The notes beneath the pieces were generated by a model. That model made no database searches. It was not told the DNA's origin and saw only the letters and a list, made by a program, of their open reading frames with translations. Positions 1-7,130 of a DNA stretch of 22,974 bases are shown one piece after another (the first letter of the stretch is position 1; every line of letters starts with the position of its first letter). The DNA comes from a virus. The position numbers were made by a program, and so were the translations under genes. The stretch is from the IMG/VR virus record IMGVR_UViG_3300028563_000074, positions 1 to 22,974 of that record, one strand, 5' to 3'.

Positions 1-84
1 TACACGCTGACCGATGAAAACGACCCGCGTGAAGAAGTGATACCGGAAACTTTCAAGCCGGTAGTTGAGCACAATCTACTCTAG
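1..84 (+). CDS. C-terminal end of an upstream gene (5' truncated)
   Basis: The first frame is open from the window edge for 27 codons and ends at TAG (82-84), 8 nt before the next start codon. The visible residues are acidic and then hydrophobic, ending in VVEHNLL. The fragment is too short to identify. In many phages the gene just before a DUF2815 gene encodes a DUF2800 Cas4/RecB-like nuclease, so that is a reasonable guess from context only. The ribosome binding site of the next gene (AGAGGA) overlaps this stop codon, which suggests one transcript and coupled translation. Confidence 0.6.
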   Translation, partial: YTLTDENDPREEVIPETFKPVVEHNLL

Positions 85-92
85 AGGACACA

Positions 93-737
93 ATGGCCAC
101 CATCAACAATCGCATCATCCTGAACGACGTCCGCCTGGACCGTGTTTCGCTCGCGAAGCCGTACCAGGGGCGCCCCAACAAGGACGGCACACTGCCGGAC
201 CCGAAGTGGCACGTCGACGCCATCTTCGCCGAAGACCATCCGCAGCTGCCGGCAATCACGCAGCAGATCATCGAGGCGGTGAATCGCAAGTTCACGACCG
301 ACCCGACGCTGGCGCTGGAGCAGATCAAGGCGAACAACAAGCTGCCGCTCCATCGCGGTAACATCGACCGCGCCGGCAAGCCGCAGTATGCGAACAAGCT
401 GTTCATCAGCGCGAACGCGAACTTAGCGGACCCGCCGAACGTCGTCGCCACGGAGAACGGTGTCAACATCGCGACTCAGGGCACACCCATTGTGCTCACG
501 CCCGCGAATCCGAAGTTCCCGTACGCCGGCTGCTACGCCAATGTGGCGTTGGAGTTCTTCGGCTACGACAGCAACGGTAGCAAAGGCGTCAGCGCGAAGG
601 TGCTCGCGGTGCAGTTCCTGCGCCACGGGGAGCCGCTGCGCGGATCGTCGGTGGTAGCGGCCACCGAGTTCGGCATCGTGGCAACGGACGCGGACGGCCC
701 GGCGCCGGCCGCCGCTGCGCGGACCAGCCTGCTGTAA
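93..737 (+). CDS. DUF2815-type putative ssDNA-binding protein
   Basis: A 214-aa protein beginning MATINNRIILNDVRLDRVS, which looks like the start of the phage DUF2815 family. Members are usually about 180-220 aa, adopt an OB-like fold and are thought to act as single-stranded DNA-binding proteins at the phage fork. Supporting features are the early beta-strand pattern, a PKWHVDAIFAEDHPQL segment near residues 37-52, and a C-terminal segment where strands give way to an Ala/Pro linker ending in LL. The start is fixed by AGAGGA 3 nt upstream of ATG 93. It lies directly upstream of the polymerase block, as usual for the family. Identification is from sequence pattern and neighbourhood; DNA binding itself is inferred. 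Confidence 0.8.
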   Translation: MATINNRIILNDVRLDRVSLAKPYQGRPNKDGTLPDPKWHVDAIFAEDHPQLPAITQQIIEAVNRKFTTDPTLALEQIKANNKLPLHRGNIDRAGKPQYANKLFISANANLADPPNVVATENGVNIATQGTPIVLTPANPKFPYAGCYANVALEFFGYDSNGSKGVSAKVLAVQFLRHGEPLRGSSVVAATEFGIVATDADGPAPAAAARTSLL

Positions 738-744
738 CCTAGTC

Positions 745-767
745 GGGCGGTTGTGAGCCGCCCTTCC
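745..767 (+). terminator. Hairpin terminator or attenuator after the ssDNA-binding gene
   Basis: GGGCGGTT (745-752) pairs with AGCCGCCC (756-763) around a 3-nt loop, with one T-G wobble, and is followed by TTCCTTC. This looks like an intrinsic terminator with a weak T-tract. It lies in the only real gap of the right-pointing operon, 8 nt after the ssDNA-binding stop codon. The next gene has its own strong GGAGGA site at the 3' side. It probably works as a partial terminator or as an mRNA 3'-end stabiliser, leaving the ssDNA-binding protein more abundant than the downstream enzymes. Confidence 0.55.
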
Positions 768-780
768 TTCGGAGGATGCC

Positions 781-1080
781 ATGAGTAAATTCCTGGGCGC
801 GATCCCGGCCGTTCAGGCGCGGGTTCAGCGCCGCAAGCAACGCACCGAACGCAAGAACTTCCTACGCTTCCTGCGCGAGCACTCGAACCCGAGCACCTAC
901 TTCGGGCGCGTGTGCATGGGCGCAGCGTTGCGCGTCGAGGCCATCCGGTTGCGGCCGGACTGGTCGGGGGAGTTCAAGACCGCGAAATTCGGGAGAGTGC
1001 TCGATGTTTACGCAGCTGCCGTTACGCGCAACGCCAAGCCAGTCGAAGACGAAGCCGCACCTGCGCCAGCTGCCGTATAG
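781..1080 (+). CDS. Hypothetical small basic protein
   Basis: A 99-aa protein with no recognised family. Residues 14-33 are rich in Arg and Lys (RVQRRKQRTERKNFLRFLRE), giving a basic helix that could bind nucleic acid, and the last 15 residues are an Ala/Pro/Glu tail. GGAGGA lies 5 nt before ATG 781, so translation is likely strong. The last 77 nt overlap the next gene in another frame. Its place between the ssDNA-binding protein and the polymerase suggests a replication accessory role, but nothing in the sequence proves this. Confidence 0.7.
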   Translation: MSKFLGAIPAVQARVQRRKQRTERKNFLRFLREHSNPSTYFGRVCMGAALRVEAIRLRPDWSGEFKTAKFGRVLDVYAAAVTRNAKPVEDEAAPAPAAV

Positions 1081-1279
1081 CAGGCTGTGGCTGTGCGCGT
1101 ATCTGGGATGGGTCGGCTTTGGGGACAGCCCCAGCGACGCGTACTATGACATGCTCGGGTCGGTAGATGTGGAGGGCACCATTAAGCGCGGCATTGCTGA
1201 GCAACTGCGCGATAGCGTCTCTGCTCGTCAGGCAGAACGTGAAGTCGTCAGTGAGCTATTGCGGAAAGTGGGCTACTAG
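1004..1279 (+). CDS. Hypothetical protein overlapping its neighbour
   Basis: A 91-aa ORF in the +1 frame of the preceding gene. GGGAGA lies 7 nt upstream of ATG 1004, supporting this start despite the 77-nt overlap. The middle contains SRLWLCAYLGWVGFG (about residues 26-40), which is hydrophobic but short for a membrane span. The C-terminal half (VEGTIKRGIAEQLRDSVSARQ onward) is predicted helical. The stop codon TAG shares its G with the GTG start of the DNA polymerase, so the two are translationally coupled. A later ATG at 1151 would give a much shorter product. No family is recognised. Confidence 0.6.
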   Translation: MFTQLPLRATPSQSKTKPHLRQLPYSRLWLCAYLGWVGFGDSPSDAYYDMLGSVDVEGTIKRGIAEQLRDSVSARQAEREVVSELLRKVGY

Positions 1280-3495
1280 TGACCTACCTGTACATCGACA
1301 CTGAGACCTACTGCGCGCTGCCCATCGAGCGCGGCAACGACCTGTATTGTCGCGCGGCGACGTGCATCATCGTCACGTACGCGTTCGGGGAGCTGCCGGT
1401 TAGAATCTGGTTCCCGGAGACGGAACCGATGCCGGATGACCTAAAACTATACATATCGGACCCGACGTGTATATTCGTTGCGCACAACGCGCAGTTCGAC
1501 CGCAGCATCCTGCGTTACGGCTTGAAAATTGTGCTGCCGGCGCTCAGTATTTACGGCGACGTGTTCAGGTGGCGCTGCACGCGGGCGCAGGCGTACGCGC
1601 ACGGCCTGCCCGGCGCGTTGGAGGGCCTGGGCCGCGTCCTGCGTCTCGATGAGGACCACGCGAAACTGGCCGATGACGGGAAGCTGATCCACACGTTCTG
1701 CATCCCGGTCAGCGGCCGGCGCATCATGCCGGCCGACGCGCCGGTAGAGTGGGCGCGCTTCTGCAACTACGCGCTGCGCGACACCGAGGCGCTGCGCGAG
1801 ATTCATCGCCGGCTGCCGACGTCGAACTATTCCGGCAACCACATCGTGGCGTGGACGGTGTCGGAGCTGATCAACAATCGCGGCTTCGGCTTCGATGTCC
1901 GGCTCGCGACCGCGGCCGTCGATTTCCTGGCCGACGCCAAGGTGCAGAGTAGCGAGGCGGTCATGAAACTGACCGGCCTGGAAGTGCACGCGGCCACGCA
2001 GCGCAACCGGCTGCTGGCATTCCTGCGCGAGCGTTTAAACATCGACATCGAGTCGCTGCGTGCGGCCGAGGTGCGCGAATGGCTGGAGAGTGACGACCTG
2101 CACCCGGTGGCGCGCATGCTCCTGGAGCAGCGCCTGGAGGCCGGTAAGTCGAGCGGCGCGAAGTATAATCGCGGGCTGCAGATGCTCGGCCCCGGCAATC
2201 GCCAGCGGCACACGCAGCAGTTCAATGGTGCTGGCCGCACTGGCCGGGATTCTGGGCGCGGCTTCCAGCCCCACAATATGACCCGCCCGGTACTCTCGGT
2301 CCAGCGGGAGACTGGCCGGATCGAGTTGGTGCCGGTCAAGGCGAAGTACATTGACGAGGTAATCCTGCCCGGCATCATGAACAAGCGCGCGCTGTGCAAC
2401 ACGCTGGTCTACGGCGGCCCGCACGAGGCCGCGGCGCTCGCGATGCGCCATGTGATCACGGCCGCGCCCGGCAACCATATGGTGGTCGGGGACTTCAAGA
2501 ACATCGAGTCGGTGATCACGGCGTGGATAGCGAACGAGGAATTCGAGCTGGTGGCGTTCCGCGAAGCGTTCGCCGACACGAAGGACAAGTCGAAGGACGT
2601 CTACAACCTGCAGTGGAGCCGCCTCTTCGGCATGCGCCCGCAGGACGTGAACGAGACCGAGCGCCAAGGCAGCAAGGTCGTCAAGCTGGCCTTCGGCTTC
2701 GGCGGCGGCGTGGGTGCCCTGGTGACGATGGCAGCCGGCTACCAGCTGGAGCTGGAGCCGCTGGCCGACATCGTGTTGCCGCGCGCGACGCCCGAGCAGC
2801 TGCACAAGGCCGCGAAGGCGTACCGGCGCGCGCTGGCGCGGTGCGAGGATTGGGGCCTGCCCGAGAAGGTCTACATCGCCTGCGACGTGCTGAAGCAGGC
2901 GTACCGCGCGACGAACAGCAGGATTCACCAGCTGAAGCTGGACGTGGACAAGGCGGTCAAGGACGCGGTGCGTGAGCCGAACCAGCGCACCTACCGTGTC
3001 GGCCGCTGCGATATCTGGTGCAATGGTTCGTACCTGATCATCCAGCTGCCGAGCGGGCGCCGGTTGCTATACGCTAACCCGACGCTGCAGAAGGAAGTCA
3101 TCCCGGACCCCGAGGGCGGCGAGCCGTGGACGACGTACAACGTGTGGTACTCGACCGCGCGCGGCAAGCAGTGGCGCCGCGAGAAGTCGTGGTCGGGGCT
3201 CTTCGTCGAGAACATCGTGCAGGCGATAGCGAACGACGTGCTGCGCGCGGCCTCCGAGCGGGTTCATCTCGACACGCTGTCGGTGCCGGCGATTCGCGCG
3301 TACCTGGACACACTGCCCGAGTGGGAGCGTACGGCCATCTGCCTGCGCGTGCACGACGAAATTGCGCTGGACGTGCCGGTCGGGTCGTACCCGGAAGCAC
3401 GGCTGGCGCAACAGATGACAAAGCTGGAGCCGTGGATGGAGGGCCTGCCGCTCGCGGCAGATACATGGGAGAATTTCAGATATGGAAAGCGTTAG
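1279..3495 (+). CDS. Family A DNA polymerase with 3'-5' exonuclease domain
   Basis: This 738-aa protein is the replicative polymerase. The N-terminal proofreading domain has ExoI YIDTET (D7, E9), ExoII HNAQFD (D74) and ExoIII YALRD (D168). RTGRDSGRGFQPHNMTRP (320-337) matches the template/primer-contacting segment of Pol I. Palm motif A is GDFKNIES (D405), motif B is RQGSKVVKLAFGFGGG (462-477) and motif C is VHDE (691-694). At the position of E. coli Tyr766 there is Phe474, and Leu470 replaces Phe762. There is no 5'-3' exonuclease domain. The start is GTG, sharing one base with the previous stop; a codon upstream frame gives no better choice. The family is the one that occurs with DUF2815, VRR-NUC and SNF2 genes, including the DpoZ clade of Z-genome phages, but clade membership cannot be decided by eye. 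Confidence 0.95.
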   Translation: MTYLYIDTETYCALPIERGNDLYCRAATCIIVTYAFGELPVRIWFPETEPMPDDLKLYISDPTCIFVAHNAQFDRSILRYGLKIVLPALSIYGDVFRWRCTRAQAYAHGLPGALEGLGRVLRLDEDHAKLADDGKLIHTFCIPVSGRRIMPADAPVEWARFCNYALRDTEALREIHRRLPTSNYSGNHIVAWTVSELINNRGFGFDVRLATAAVDFLADAKVQSSEAVMKLTGLEVHAATQRNRLLAFLRERLNIDIESLRAAEVREWLESDDLHPVARMLLEQRLEAGKSSGAKYNRGLQMLGPGNRQRHTQQFNGAGRTGRDSGRGFQPHNMTRPVLSVQRETGRIELVPVKAKYIDEVILPGIMNKRALCNTLVYGGPHEAAALAMRHVITAAPGNHMVVGDFKNIESVITAWIANEEFELVAFREAFADTKDKSKDVYNLQWSRLFGMRPQDVNETERQGSKVVKLAFGFGGGVGALVTMAAGYQLELEPLADIVLPRATPEQLHKAAKAYRRALARCEDWGLPEKVYIACDVLKQAYRATNSRIHQLKLDVDKAVKDAVREPNQRTYRVGRCDIWCNGSYLIIQLPSGRRLLYANPTLQKEVIPDPEGGEPWTTYNVWYSTARGKQWRREKSWSGLFVENIVQAIANDVLRAASERVHLDTLSVPAIRAYLDTLPEWERTAICLRVHDEIALDVPVGSYPEARLAQQMTKLEPWMEGLPLAADTWENFRYGKR
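2033..2040. repeat. GTTTAAAC palindrome, copy 1
   Basis: Lies inside the polymerase gene and is read as CGT TTA AAC (R-L-N); it uses the rare Leu codon TTA. One of four copies in the window. Confidence 0.6.
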
Positions 3496-3655
3496 ACGAT
3501 TCAGCTTCAGCCTGCCGGCATCGCTGCGCAAGCATAAGTGCTGGAGCATTAATGACGACACGTTTGTCGCGCGTCGTCGCCGGCTCTACTTTCACGTGTA
3601 CGTAGGTAGCAACATGTGGTTCACCGAGATTCGCATTCGCTTTGGGAGAAACTAA
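3482..3655 (+). CDS. Small basic protein of 57 aa
   Basis: A short ORF that is easy to miss. ATG 3482 lies within the end of the polymerase gene (14-nt overlap) and is preceded by GGGAGAA about 8 nt upstream. The product starts MESVRRFSFSLPASLRKHKC and is rich in Arg and aromatic residues, with alternating beta-type patterns (RRRRLYFHVYVGSNMWFTEI). It ends in TAATG, sharing a base with the next gene's start. The ribosome binding site plus coupling at both ends argue that it is real. No family is recognised; a small nucleic-acid-binding or inhibitor protein is possible but not shown. Confidence 0.6.
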   Translation: MESVRRFSFSLPASLRKHKCWSINDDTFVARRRRLYFHVYVGSNMWFTEIRIRFGRN

Positions 3656-3972
3656 TGGGTTTTGAATCAGTACGACCGCACACGCTGAGCATCATGCGGC
3701 TCAGCATCGACGGCCTGCCGGACGTGTACAAGGTCTTCGGCGGCAGGAACAATGACATCTGGGTCGCCACGTTCCTGGATAAGGACGAGGCGCAGGCGTG
3801 GATCGACGGGAGCGTGCACTACGGAGCTACGATCAAGGGGTGGGTCCATGACGCGTCGGGAAACGACAGTAGAAAAGTACCTGAAGCAGAGAGTGGAACT
3901 GCTGGGGGGAGCGTGCGAGAAGTTCAGGAGCACGGAGAGGGGTCACCCGGATCGACTCTGCTCCTTCCGTAA
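3655..3972 (+). CDS. Hypothetical protein with a long overlap into the nuclease gene
   Basis: A 105-aa ORF. ATG 3655 was chosen over an upstream in-frame start at 3616 because GGGAGA stands just before it and the preceding stop overlaps it as TAATG. The N-terminal 65 residues (LSIMRLSIDGLPDVYKVFGG, then DEAQAWIDG) look like a compact alpha/beta domain. The last 41 residues are polar, low in hydrophobics, and lie over the first 125 nt of the VRR-NUC gene, so the tail may be shaped mainly by the other reading frame. No family is recognised. Confidence 0.6.
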   Translation: MGFESVRPHTLSIMRLSIDGLPDVYKVFGGRNNDIWVATFLDKDEAQAWIDGSVHYGATIKGWVHDASGNDSRKVPEAESGTAGGSVREVQEHGEGSPGSTLLLP

Positions 3973-4129
3973 TGGTTATCACTGCCTCGTGGAGACTAAG
4001 TGGGCCGAGGATGCAGAACCTGAAGATCATCAGATTCGCAAGCACCTGTGGTGGCGCGCTCGCGGCATGGACGTGTACGTGTTGCGGTCGCGTGCCGAAG
4101 TGGATGATTGGCTGAGGGCGTATGGCTGA
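3848..4129 (+). CDS. VRR-NUC domain nuclease
   Basis: A 93-aa protein that is essentially a single VRR-NUC fold, a PD-(D/E)XK-type nuclease. Key residues: GHPDRL (32-37, catalytic D35), LVETKW (47-52, E49 and K51), Q62 in the following helix, and a C-terminal strand GMDVYVLRS. These minimal phage forms are usually 85-110 aa, so it is full length. ATG 3848 has AAGGGG about 10 nt upstream; an open frame continues back to 3752 but that extension is Arg-rich and unlike the family. Its last 8 nt overlap the helicase start, and VRR-NUC with SNF2 is a recurrent phage gene pair that may cooperate in processing branched replication intermediates. The biological substrate here is unknown. Confidence 0.85.
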   Translation: MTRRETTVEKYLKQRVELLGGACEKFRSTERGHPDRLCSFRNGYHCLVETKWAEDAEPEDHQIRKHLWWRARGMDVYVLRSRAEVDDWLRAYG

Positions 4130-5525
4130 CACGTTCGTAGACCAGCCGTGGCAGCCGATTGGCACGAAGTTCATCGTGGACAATCCGCGCGCAATGCTCG
4201 TGGCCGATCCCGGCATGGGCAAGACCGCGATGACGCTCAAGGCGCTGAAGATTCTGCACATGTGCGGCTCGTCGTTCTTCCCGGCGCTGATACTGGCGCC
4301 CAAGCGCGTGGCCGAGGTCGTATGGGACGGCGAGGTGCGGCGCTGGGACGTGTTCAAGGACCTGAGCGTGCTCAAGGTCATCGGCGAGCGCGAGGCGCGC
4401 ATGGCCGCGCTCAAGTCGTCCATCGCCGATATCTACGTGTGCAACTACGAGAATGCGCCGTGGCTCGTGGAGCAGTTCGGGGGATCAAAATGGCCGTTCA
4501 AGATAGTGGTAGCGGACGAGAGCCCTCGCCTGAAGTCCTTCCGGCTGAACAAGGGCGGCCAGCGAGCTGAGGCGCTGGGGAAGATTGCGCGTTTTACCGG
4601 AAGGTGGCTGAACCTTACCGGAACGCCGATGCCGAACGGCGAGCAGGACTTGTGGGGCCAAATGTGGTTCGTCGACTTCGGCGAAAGGCTGAAGCGCAGT
4701 TACACCGCGTACATGGACGCGTACTTCAAAGAGAATCCCTACTCTCGCAAGATAACCTGCTTGCCGGGTCAGGAAGCCGTGATACAGGAGCTGGTCAAAG
4801 ACCGCGTGATGTCGCTGCTGGCGGAAGACTGGTTGCCGCTGGATAAGCCGCAGATCATACCTGTCGAGGTAGCGCTCCCGCCGAAGGCGCTGATCCAATA
4901 CAAGCAGATGGAGAAGGAATTTTTCACGACGGTCAGTGAGCGCGAGATCGAGACCGCGGTCGAGGCCGGCACGGCCGCCGCGAAGTCTTCGAAGATGATG
5001 CAGATAGCGTCGGGCAGCATCTGGGACGAGAACGCGATGCCGCACAAGATCCACGAGGCCAAGGTCGAGGGCCTGGCCGACATCGTCGAGCAGACCAACG
5101 GCGCGCCGCTGGTCGTCGCTTACTGGTGGAAGTTTGACCCGCCGCGCATCATCGAGGCGTTCCCGAAGGCGAAGGTCTACAGCGGGCCGCAGGACGAGGC
5201 CGCGTTCAACGCCGGCAAGATCCCGATGCTGCTCCTGAACTGGAACTCAGCCTACGGGCTCAACCTTGCGCGCAACTGCCGCGACCTGGTATGCTACAGT
5301 TATTGGTGGAATGCCGAGCTGTGGACGCAGATGCTGGACCGAATTGGCCCGGTGCGGCAGTATCAGGCCGGCAAGAAGTGCGTCGTGCGTATCTGGCAGA
5401 TCATCGCACAGGACACGATTGACGACGGCGTGATCGCGTCGAACGCGCGTAAGATTACGATGGAAATGGCATTCAAGCGCGCTCGCGCACGGAGGAAGGA
5501 TGGCGAACAAACTAATGTCGCTTGA
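4122..5525 (+). CDS. SNF2-type superfamily 2 DNA helicase/translocase
   Basis: A 467-aa ATPase of the phage SNF2-like group. Motif I is ADPGMGKT (28-35), motif II ADESP (131-135, a DESx variant of DEAH), motif III LTGTP (165-169). The second RecA-like lobe has AYGLNLA (377-383, motif V) and QMLDRIGPVRQ (403-413, motif VI with arginine finger candidates). The IGPVRQ form of motif VI is, from memory, common in phage members. There is no separate DNA-binding domain, so it is a minimal translocase. It probably remodels DNA at the replication fork together with the adjacent nuclease and polymerase. Its last 26 nt contain the GGAGGA ribosome binding site and start of the next gene. Confidence 0.9.
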   Translation: MADTFVDQPWQPIGTKFIVDNPRAMLVADPGMGKTAMTLKALKILHMCGSSFFPALILAPKRVAEVVWDGEVRRWDVFKDLSVLKVIGEREARMAALKSSIADIYVCNYENAPWLVEQFGGSKWPFKIVVADESPRLKSFRLNKGGQRAEALGKIARFTGRWLNLTGTPMPNGEQDLWGQMWFVDFGERLKRSYTAYMDAYFKENPYSRKITCLPGQEAVIQELVKDRVMSLLAEDWLPLDKPQIIPVEVALPPKALIQYKQMEKEFFTTVSEREIETAVEAGTAAAKSSKMMQIASGSIWDENAMPHKIHEAKVEGLADIVEQTNGAPLVVAYWWKFDPPRIIEAFPKAKVYSGPQDEAAFNAGKIPMLLLNWNSAYGLNLARNCRDLVCYSYWWNAELWTQMLDRIGPVRQYQAGKKCVVRIWQIIAQDTIDDGVIASNARKITMEMAFKRARARRKDGEQTNVA

Positions 5526-6720
5526 GCTGTCGCAGCGGGCGATGAACCTGGTGACGAAGCACGGCACCGTCACGAAGGCCGCACGCGCAGCCGGCATCGC
5601 GCGCAAGACGCTCGGGGATCAGTACGCCAGTGCCGTACAGGTCGGCCTGAAGCCGACAACCGACAACACTGACGAGCTGACGGCGCTCAGGCTCAAGGCG
5701 CAGCGGCTGGAGGGCGAGCTGCGGCGCGCACAGGAAGTGTCGGCCGGCGCCGAGCAGGTTCTGCGCGCCATCGGCAACATCGACCGGCAGCTGGCTGAGA
5801 CCGCGCCGCCGACCTGGACGCAGCAGATCAGCAAGCCGTCGGCACCCGGCGTTCCGACGCTGTTTCTGTCGGACCTGCACTGGGGTGAGGTGGTCTATCC
5901 GGCGCAGATCGGCGGCGTGAACCAGTTCAACGTGACCATCGCCAAGCGCCGGCTTAAGTACACGTTCGACACGGCGGTAAGCCTGTTGAAGATTCTCGAC
6001 AGCAAACTGGATTATCCTGGCATCGTGATCCCGCTTGGCGGCGACATGATCTCGGGCAACATCCACGACGAGCTGGTCGCGACCAACGAGCTGGGCTCGA
6101 TCCCAGCGATGCTGGACCTGCACGGGGACATCACTGCGCTGCTGAAGTCGGCGGCCAATACGTTCGGGCACGTGTTCGTGCCGTGCGTCAGCGGTAACCA
6201 CGGCCGCGACACACGCAAGATTTGGTCGAAGGACCGGCACCACACCAGCTTCGACTGGCTGCTGTACCAGTTCCTGGCGAAGACCTTCGCCGATGACAAG
6301 CGCGTGCAGTTCCTGATCCCGGACGGCCCGGACGCCAGCTACCGCGTCTATGACTACCGCTATCTGCTGACGCACGGCGATCAGTTTCGAGGCGGCGACG
6401 GCATCATCGGGCCGCTCGGTCCGCTGATCCGCGGCGATCAGCGCAAGCGTACGCGCAATTCGCAGATCGACCAGGATTACGACACGATGATCTGCGGCCA
6501 CTGGCACCAGTACATAACGCTGCGCCGGCTGATCGTGAATGGGTCGCTCAAGGGGTACGACGAGTACGCGTACTCCAGCAACTTTCCGTTCGAGATTCCG
6601 ACACAGGCGCTGTGGCTGACGCACCCCGTCCACGGCATCACGTTCCGGGCTCCGGTCTACTGCGAGAAGCAGAAAGAGCCACTATCGAAGGCATGGGTGT
6701 CCTTCAGGGAGGACAAATGA
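5500..6720 (+). CDS. Helix-turn-helix / metallophosphoesterase fusion
   Basis: A 406-aa protein. Residues 18-45 form an HTH-like segment (HGTVTKAARAAGIARKTLGD), followed by a helical stretch near 58-100 that may be a coiled coil. The calcineurin-like phosphoesterase core has all expected metal ligands: SDLHWGE (D125, H127), LGGDMISG (D182), GNHG (N233, H234), THGDQ (H292) and GHWHQ (H334, H336). Enzymes with this core cut phosphodiesters, for example nucleases of the SbcD/Mre11 group. A DNA-binding N-terminus fused to it suggests a sequence- or structure-directed nuclease in phage DNA metabolism, but the substrate is not deducible. GGAGGAAGG just before ATG 5500 supports the start. Confidence 0.85.
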   Translation: MANKLMSLELSQRAMNLVTKHGTVTKAARAAGIARKTLGDQYASAVQVGLKPTTDNTDELTALRLKAQRLEGELRRAQEVSAGAEQVLRAIGNIDRQLAETAPPTWTQQISKPSAPGVPTLFLSDLHWGEVVYPAQIGGVNQFNVTIAKRRLKYTFDTAVSLLKILDSKLDYPGIVIPLGGDMISGNIHDELVATNELGSIPAMLDLHGDITALLKSAANTFGHVFVPCVSGNHGRDTRKIWSKDRHHTSFDWLLYQFLAKTFADDKRVQFLIPDGPDASYRVYDYRYLLTHGDQFRGGDGIIGPLGPLIRGDQRKRTRNSQIDQDYDTMICGHWHQYITLRRLIVNGSLKGYDEYAYSSNFPFEIPTQALWLTHPVHGITFRAPVYCEKQKEPLSKAWVSFREDK

Positions 6721-7130
6721 CGACCTACTACCTGGCTGGCCCGATGCGCGGGCTGCCGCAGTGTAACTTCCCGGCGTTCAATGACGCGGCCGAATGTTTG
6801 CGACGGCGGGGATTCCACATCATATCGCCGGCCGAACTCGACTCCGCGGCAACACGAGCCGAGGCGCTGGCGTGCGTCGGCGGCGAAGACTTGCCGACCT
6901 ATGGCGGTGAGACCCCAGGGGAGATCCTCGCACGCGACGTGCGCATTGTCGCGGACGAGGTCGACGGGCTGATCTTCCTGGATGGCTGGGAGAAGTCGCG
7001 CGGCGCGCGCCTGGAGGCATTCGTCGGGCTGCTCTACGGGAAGGCGTTTGCGTTGTACCGCGGTTACGGCATCATCACTGGCCTACACGCTGACGCTGTG
7101 CGCTACCAATTGATGAGGAACATGCCATGA
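6717..7130 (+). CDS. DUF4406 (nucleoside deoxyribosyltransferase-like) protein
   Basis: A 137-aa protein opening with YLAGPMRGLPQCNFPAFND and containing DGLIFLDGWEKSRGARLE (about 83-100), both hallmarks of DUF4406, a Rossmann-like family related to nucleoside 2-deoxyribosyltransferases. In the related enzymes the catalytic Glu falls in the second segment; E98 is the candidate. A function in nucleotide salvage or modification is likely but unproven. The start at 6717 forms an ATGA overlap with the previous stop and has GGGAGGA upstream; an open frame extends back to 6612 but lies within the previous gene. The insert at residues 44-70 (around CVGGEDLPTYGGETP) is longer than in the shortest members. 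Confidence 0.85.
   Translation: MTTYYLAGPMRGLPQCNFPAFNDAAECLRRRGFHIISPAELDSAATRAEALACVGGEDLPTYGGETPGEILARDVRIVADEVDGLIFLDGWEKSRGARLEAFVGLLYGKAFALYRGYGIITGLHADAVRYQLMRNMP

Noticed and set aside
2453-2523. GTGATCACGGC occurring twice within 70 nt
   Set aside because: Both copies code V-I-T-A in the polymerase gene; two copies in one gene are explained by codon preference and give no sign of function.
5512-6633. Long antisense open frame (373 codons) on the minus strand
   Set aside because: It lies opposite the metallophosphoesterase gene, whose motifs are unmistakable. High G+C makes long antisense frames common, and this one has Arg/Val/Leu-rich shadow composition.
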